From: Schleiferiaceae bacterium
Lineage (GTDB): Bacteria > Bacteroidota > Bacteroidia > Flavobacteriales > Schleiferiaceae
Assembly: GCA_023260615.1 (NCBI GenBank)
Contig: JALQUY010000087.1
Location: 1-6,679, forward strand
Length of the DNA: 6,679 bases
Direction: 5' to 3'
Shown here: one piece after another, positions 5,940 to 6,679 of the stretch
How positions within the stretch are numbered: position 1 is the stretch's first letter
Layout: the number at the start of each line of letters is the position of its first letter
Notes under the pieces: generated by a model
Databases searched by the model: none
Told to the model about the DNA's origin: nothing
What the model saw: the letters and a program-made list of their open reading frames with translations, nothing else
Program-made: the position numbers and the translations under genes

Positions 5940-5979
5940 AAAAGAAGCGAGCGCCGGAGGGCGCTCGGGTTTTTCATTC
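5940..5979 (-). terminator. Terminator facing the 6069-6614 gene (module B)
   Basis: An 8-bp perfect stem CGAGCGCC (5948-5955) / GGCGCTCG (5960-5967) with a 4-nt loop. On the minus strand it is followed by CTTCTTTTT, so it can end transcription of the outer-membrane protein gene that stops at 6069, about 100 nt upstream in transcription order. On the plus strand it is followed by GG and five T (5970-5974), giving a second stop for tRNA read-through. Confidence 0.75.
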
Positions 5980-5990
5980 GGAATTCGGAG

Positions 5991-6016
5991 GCAGCGCGAT
6001 GCCCGGAGGGAATCGC
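5991..6016. repeat. 26-bp intergenic repeat, copy 1
   Basis: Starts GCAGCGCGATGCCCGG, then A, then ends GGGAATCGC. It matches copy 2 at 6035-6060 in 25 of 26 positions. Within it GCGATGCCC and GGGAATCGC form an imperfect dyad with one mismatch around a GGA loop, as in REP-type palindromic repeats. Copy spacing is 44 bp start to start. No coding frame accounts for it. Confidence 0.8.
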
Positions 6017-6034
6017 GGAGAAGTCTAGGAGGAA

Positions 6035-6060
6035 GCAGCGCGATGCCCGGCGGGAATCGC
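6035..6060. repeat. 26-bp intergenic repeat, copy 2
   Basis: The same unit as copy 1 with C in place of A at the loop position, so the dyad arms are unchanged and the only difference falls in the predicted loop. It ends 8 bp before the stop codon (complement of 6069-6071) of the minus-strand gene. Purine-rich GGAG/GGAA sequence precedes both copies. Confidence 0.8.
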
Positions 6061-6068
6061 TGGGGGTG

Positions 6069-6614
6069 TTAGAACGAAGAAACCCGCTGCTTTAGGCGCT
6101 TCAAGGGTCCTGGCTCAAAAAGCGAACGGCCCAGCGTGAATTGTATGCCTGGAGAGGTGAAAGGCTGCGGGTAGGTGCTACCGGAGGGGCCGGTGACGAT
6201 GGCGCCGCGCATGAGGCCAAGCTCCATGCCGAAGTCGGTCTTTCGGATCGTTTTGTGCAAGCCTAGATTCCAAAAACGGTATTGAAATAAGCCAACATCG
6301 GGTAAAATGGCCCCCGTAAGCGTAACGCCAGCCGTGAGACGTCCGGTATTCTTACTCTTTTTACCGCGTTGAAACAATTCTTCGGCGGAATACGCTTTAC
6401 CCAATTGAACCCGTCGAGCATCATGCAGCACATAGTTCACGCCAAAGCCCACGGCGGGAATGCCAATGTTGGCTTCCAAGGACCATTTAGGGTGAATGTA
6501 GTGTTCGGCATACAGGCCCGCGCCAGATGTGACGCCAAAGCCAAGGCCGGCGTAGGTTTGGCCCAAAAGTGCCGTACTAGCCAGACAGCCCGCGGCAAAA
6601 ATCCAACGTTTCAT
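6069..6614 (-). CDS. Small exported protein, probable outer-membrane beta-barrel
   Basis: I do not recognise a named family for this 181-aa protein. Residues 1-19 form a signal peptide (MKRWIFAAGCLASTALLGQ), and the Gly-Gln ending is common at cleavage sites in this phylum. The mature part has alternating, glycine- and aromatic-rich stretches typical of beta strands: 21-40 (YAGLGFGV...GLYAEHYI), 44-63, 92-104, 107-120, 127-140 and 155-166. A charged stretch at 65-91 (DARRVQLGKAYSAEELFQRGKKSKN) interrupts them and may be an extracellular loop or a helix. The tail after residue 166 is basic and proline-containing and ends in Phe. There is no T9SS sorting domain and no lipobox. It is the only gene between the repeat block and the window end; the 65 bp upstream contain GAAAGTA (TACTTTC on the coding strand) just before the ATG. 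Confidence 0.75.
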   Translation of the reverse strand: MKRWIFAAGCLASTALLGQTYAGLGFGVTSGAGLYAEHYIHPKWSLEANIGIPAVGFGVNYVLHDARRVQLGKAYSAEELFQRGKKSKNTGRLTAGVTLTGAILPDVGLFQYRFWNLGLHKTIRKTDFGMELGLMRGAIVTGPSGSTYPQPFTSPGIQFTLGRSLFEPGPLKRLKQRVSSF

Positions 6615-6626
6615 ACCGTGAAAGTA

Positions 6627-6639
6627 GCACGAATTGTGC
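6627..6639. promoter_or_regulatory. Short dyad upstream of the 6069-6614 gene
   Basis: GCAC-GAATT-GTGC is a small palindrome 12 nt upstream of the start codon, in the promoter region of the minus-strand gene. It could be half of an operator, but a 4-bp arm is easily a chance match and no regulator is known. Confidence 0.15.
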
Positions 6640-6679
6640 CGTAGACCCGGGCGCCTAGTCGTGCCGCATGAAATTTAAC

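Larger units (their letters stand above)
5855..5979. repeat. Inverted pair of terminator modules with shared flanks
   Basis: Two perfect inverted repeats are nested. GAATGAAAAACCCG (14 bp) lies at 5855-5868 with its reverse complement at 5966-5979. TTTTTGGCCGC (11 bp) lies at 5888-5898 with its reverse complement at 5933-5943. Each half therefore reads, outside to inside: the same 14-mer, a hairpin, a T run and GGCCGC. The hairpin stems differ in sequence between the two halves. The centre (5899-5932) is GC rich and contains the palindrome CCGGCCGG at 5924-5931. Confidence 0.85.

Noticed and set aside
5713..5981. TTTTCATTCGG direct repeat on both sides of tRNA-Arg (5713-5723 and 5971-5981), as possible att sites
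   Set aside because: An 11-bp match within several kilobases is expected by chance. Neither copy overlaps the tRNA 3' end, and there is no integrase or inserted cargo between them.
5877..6095. Plus-strand open frame of 72 codons across the terminators and repeats
   Set aside because: It consists of hairpins and the two 26-bp repeats read as protein, giving arginine- and alanine-rich sequence. It has no independent support.
6668..6679. Possible start of a divergent plus-strand gene (ATG AAA TTT AAC) at the window edge
   Set aside because: Only four codons are visible, with no ribosome binding site or clear promoter box upstream, so it cannot be supported from this window.

Overview
The window looks like chromosomal DNA from a member of the Bacteroidota, probably a Flavobacteriales-type marine or freshwater lineage. 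Three things point that way. A secreted protein ends in a type IX secretion (T9SS) type A sorting domain. A DUF5683 gene lies directly upstream of dapB, an arrangement typical of this phylum. The starts lack obvious Shine-Dalgarno sequences, and a box matching the Bacteroidota -7 consensus TAnnTTTG lies just upstream of the tRNA gene. I see no insertion sequence, phage gene, CRISPR array or toxin-antitoxin pair. The gene content is mostly ordinary core metabolism, and the unusual structure is concentrated in the non-coding stretch at 5851-6068.

Layout. Positions 1-34 hold a terminator for a minus-strand sterol-desaturase-family membrane di-iron hydroxylase (41-1051). Divergent from it, on the plus strand, is coaE, the last step of coenzyme A synthesis (1150-1758). 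It is translationally coupled through an ATGA overlap to a small four-helix membrane protein of unknown function (1755-2207). That pair converges on a compact minus-strand gene run, which reads in transcription order: a secreted cytochrome c / copper type II monooxygenase-like T9SS cargo protein (5693-4107), a DUF5683 protein (4128-3619), dapB (3628-2915) and a PnuC-type vitamin B3 nucleoside transporter (2899-2204). The overlaps of 22 and 10 nt and the gap of 15 nt suggest one operon. The stop codons of pnuC and the converging membrane-protein gene share one TTAA.

Upstream of that operon, and divergent from it, is a plus-strand tRNA-Arg(UCU) gene (5777-5850) with a good Bacteroidota -7 box. 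It is followed by a 125-bp block (5855-5979) made of two inverted copies of a terminator module. The copies share identical flanks but have different stems. Next comes a pair of 26-bp direct repeats, each containing an imperfect dyad. A minus-strand gene for a small exported, probably outer-membrane barrel protein (6069-6614) faces this block.

How the genes relate. CoaE makes CoA, DapB makes the diaminopimelate/lysine precursor for peptidoglycan, and PnuC imports the NAD precursor nicotinamide riboside. All three are housekeeping functions. The cytochrome/copper protein and the 6069-6614 protein act outside the inner membrane. Nothing seen here shows that these genes form a single pathway. 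The best candidates for something undescribed are the mirrored terminator block with its adjoining dyad repeats, and the heme c plus copper monooxygenase T9SS cargo protein at the head of the dapB operon.
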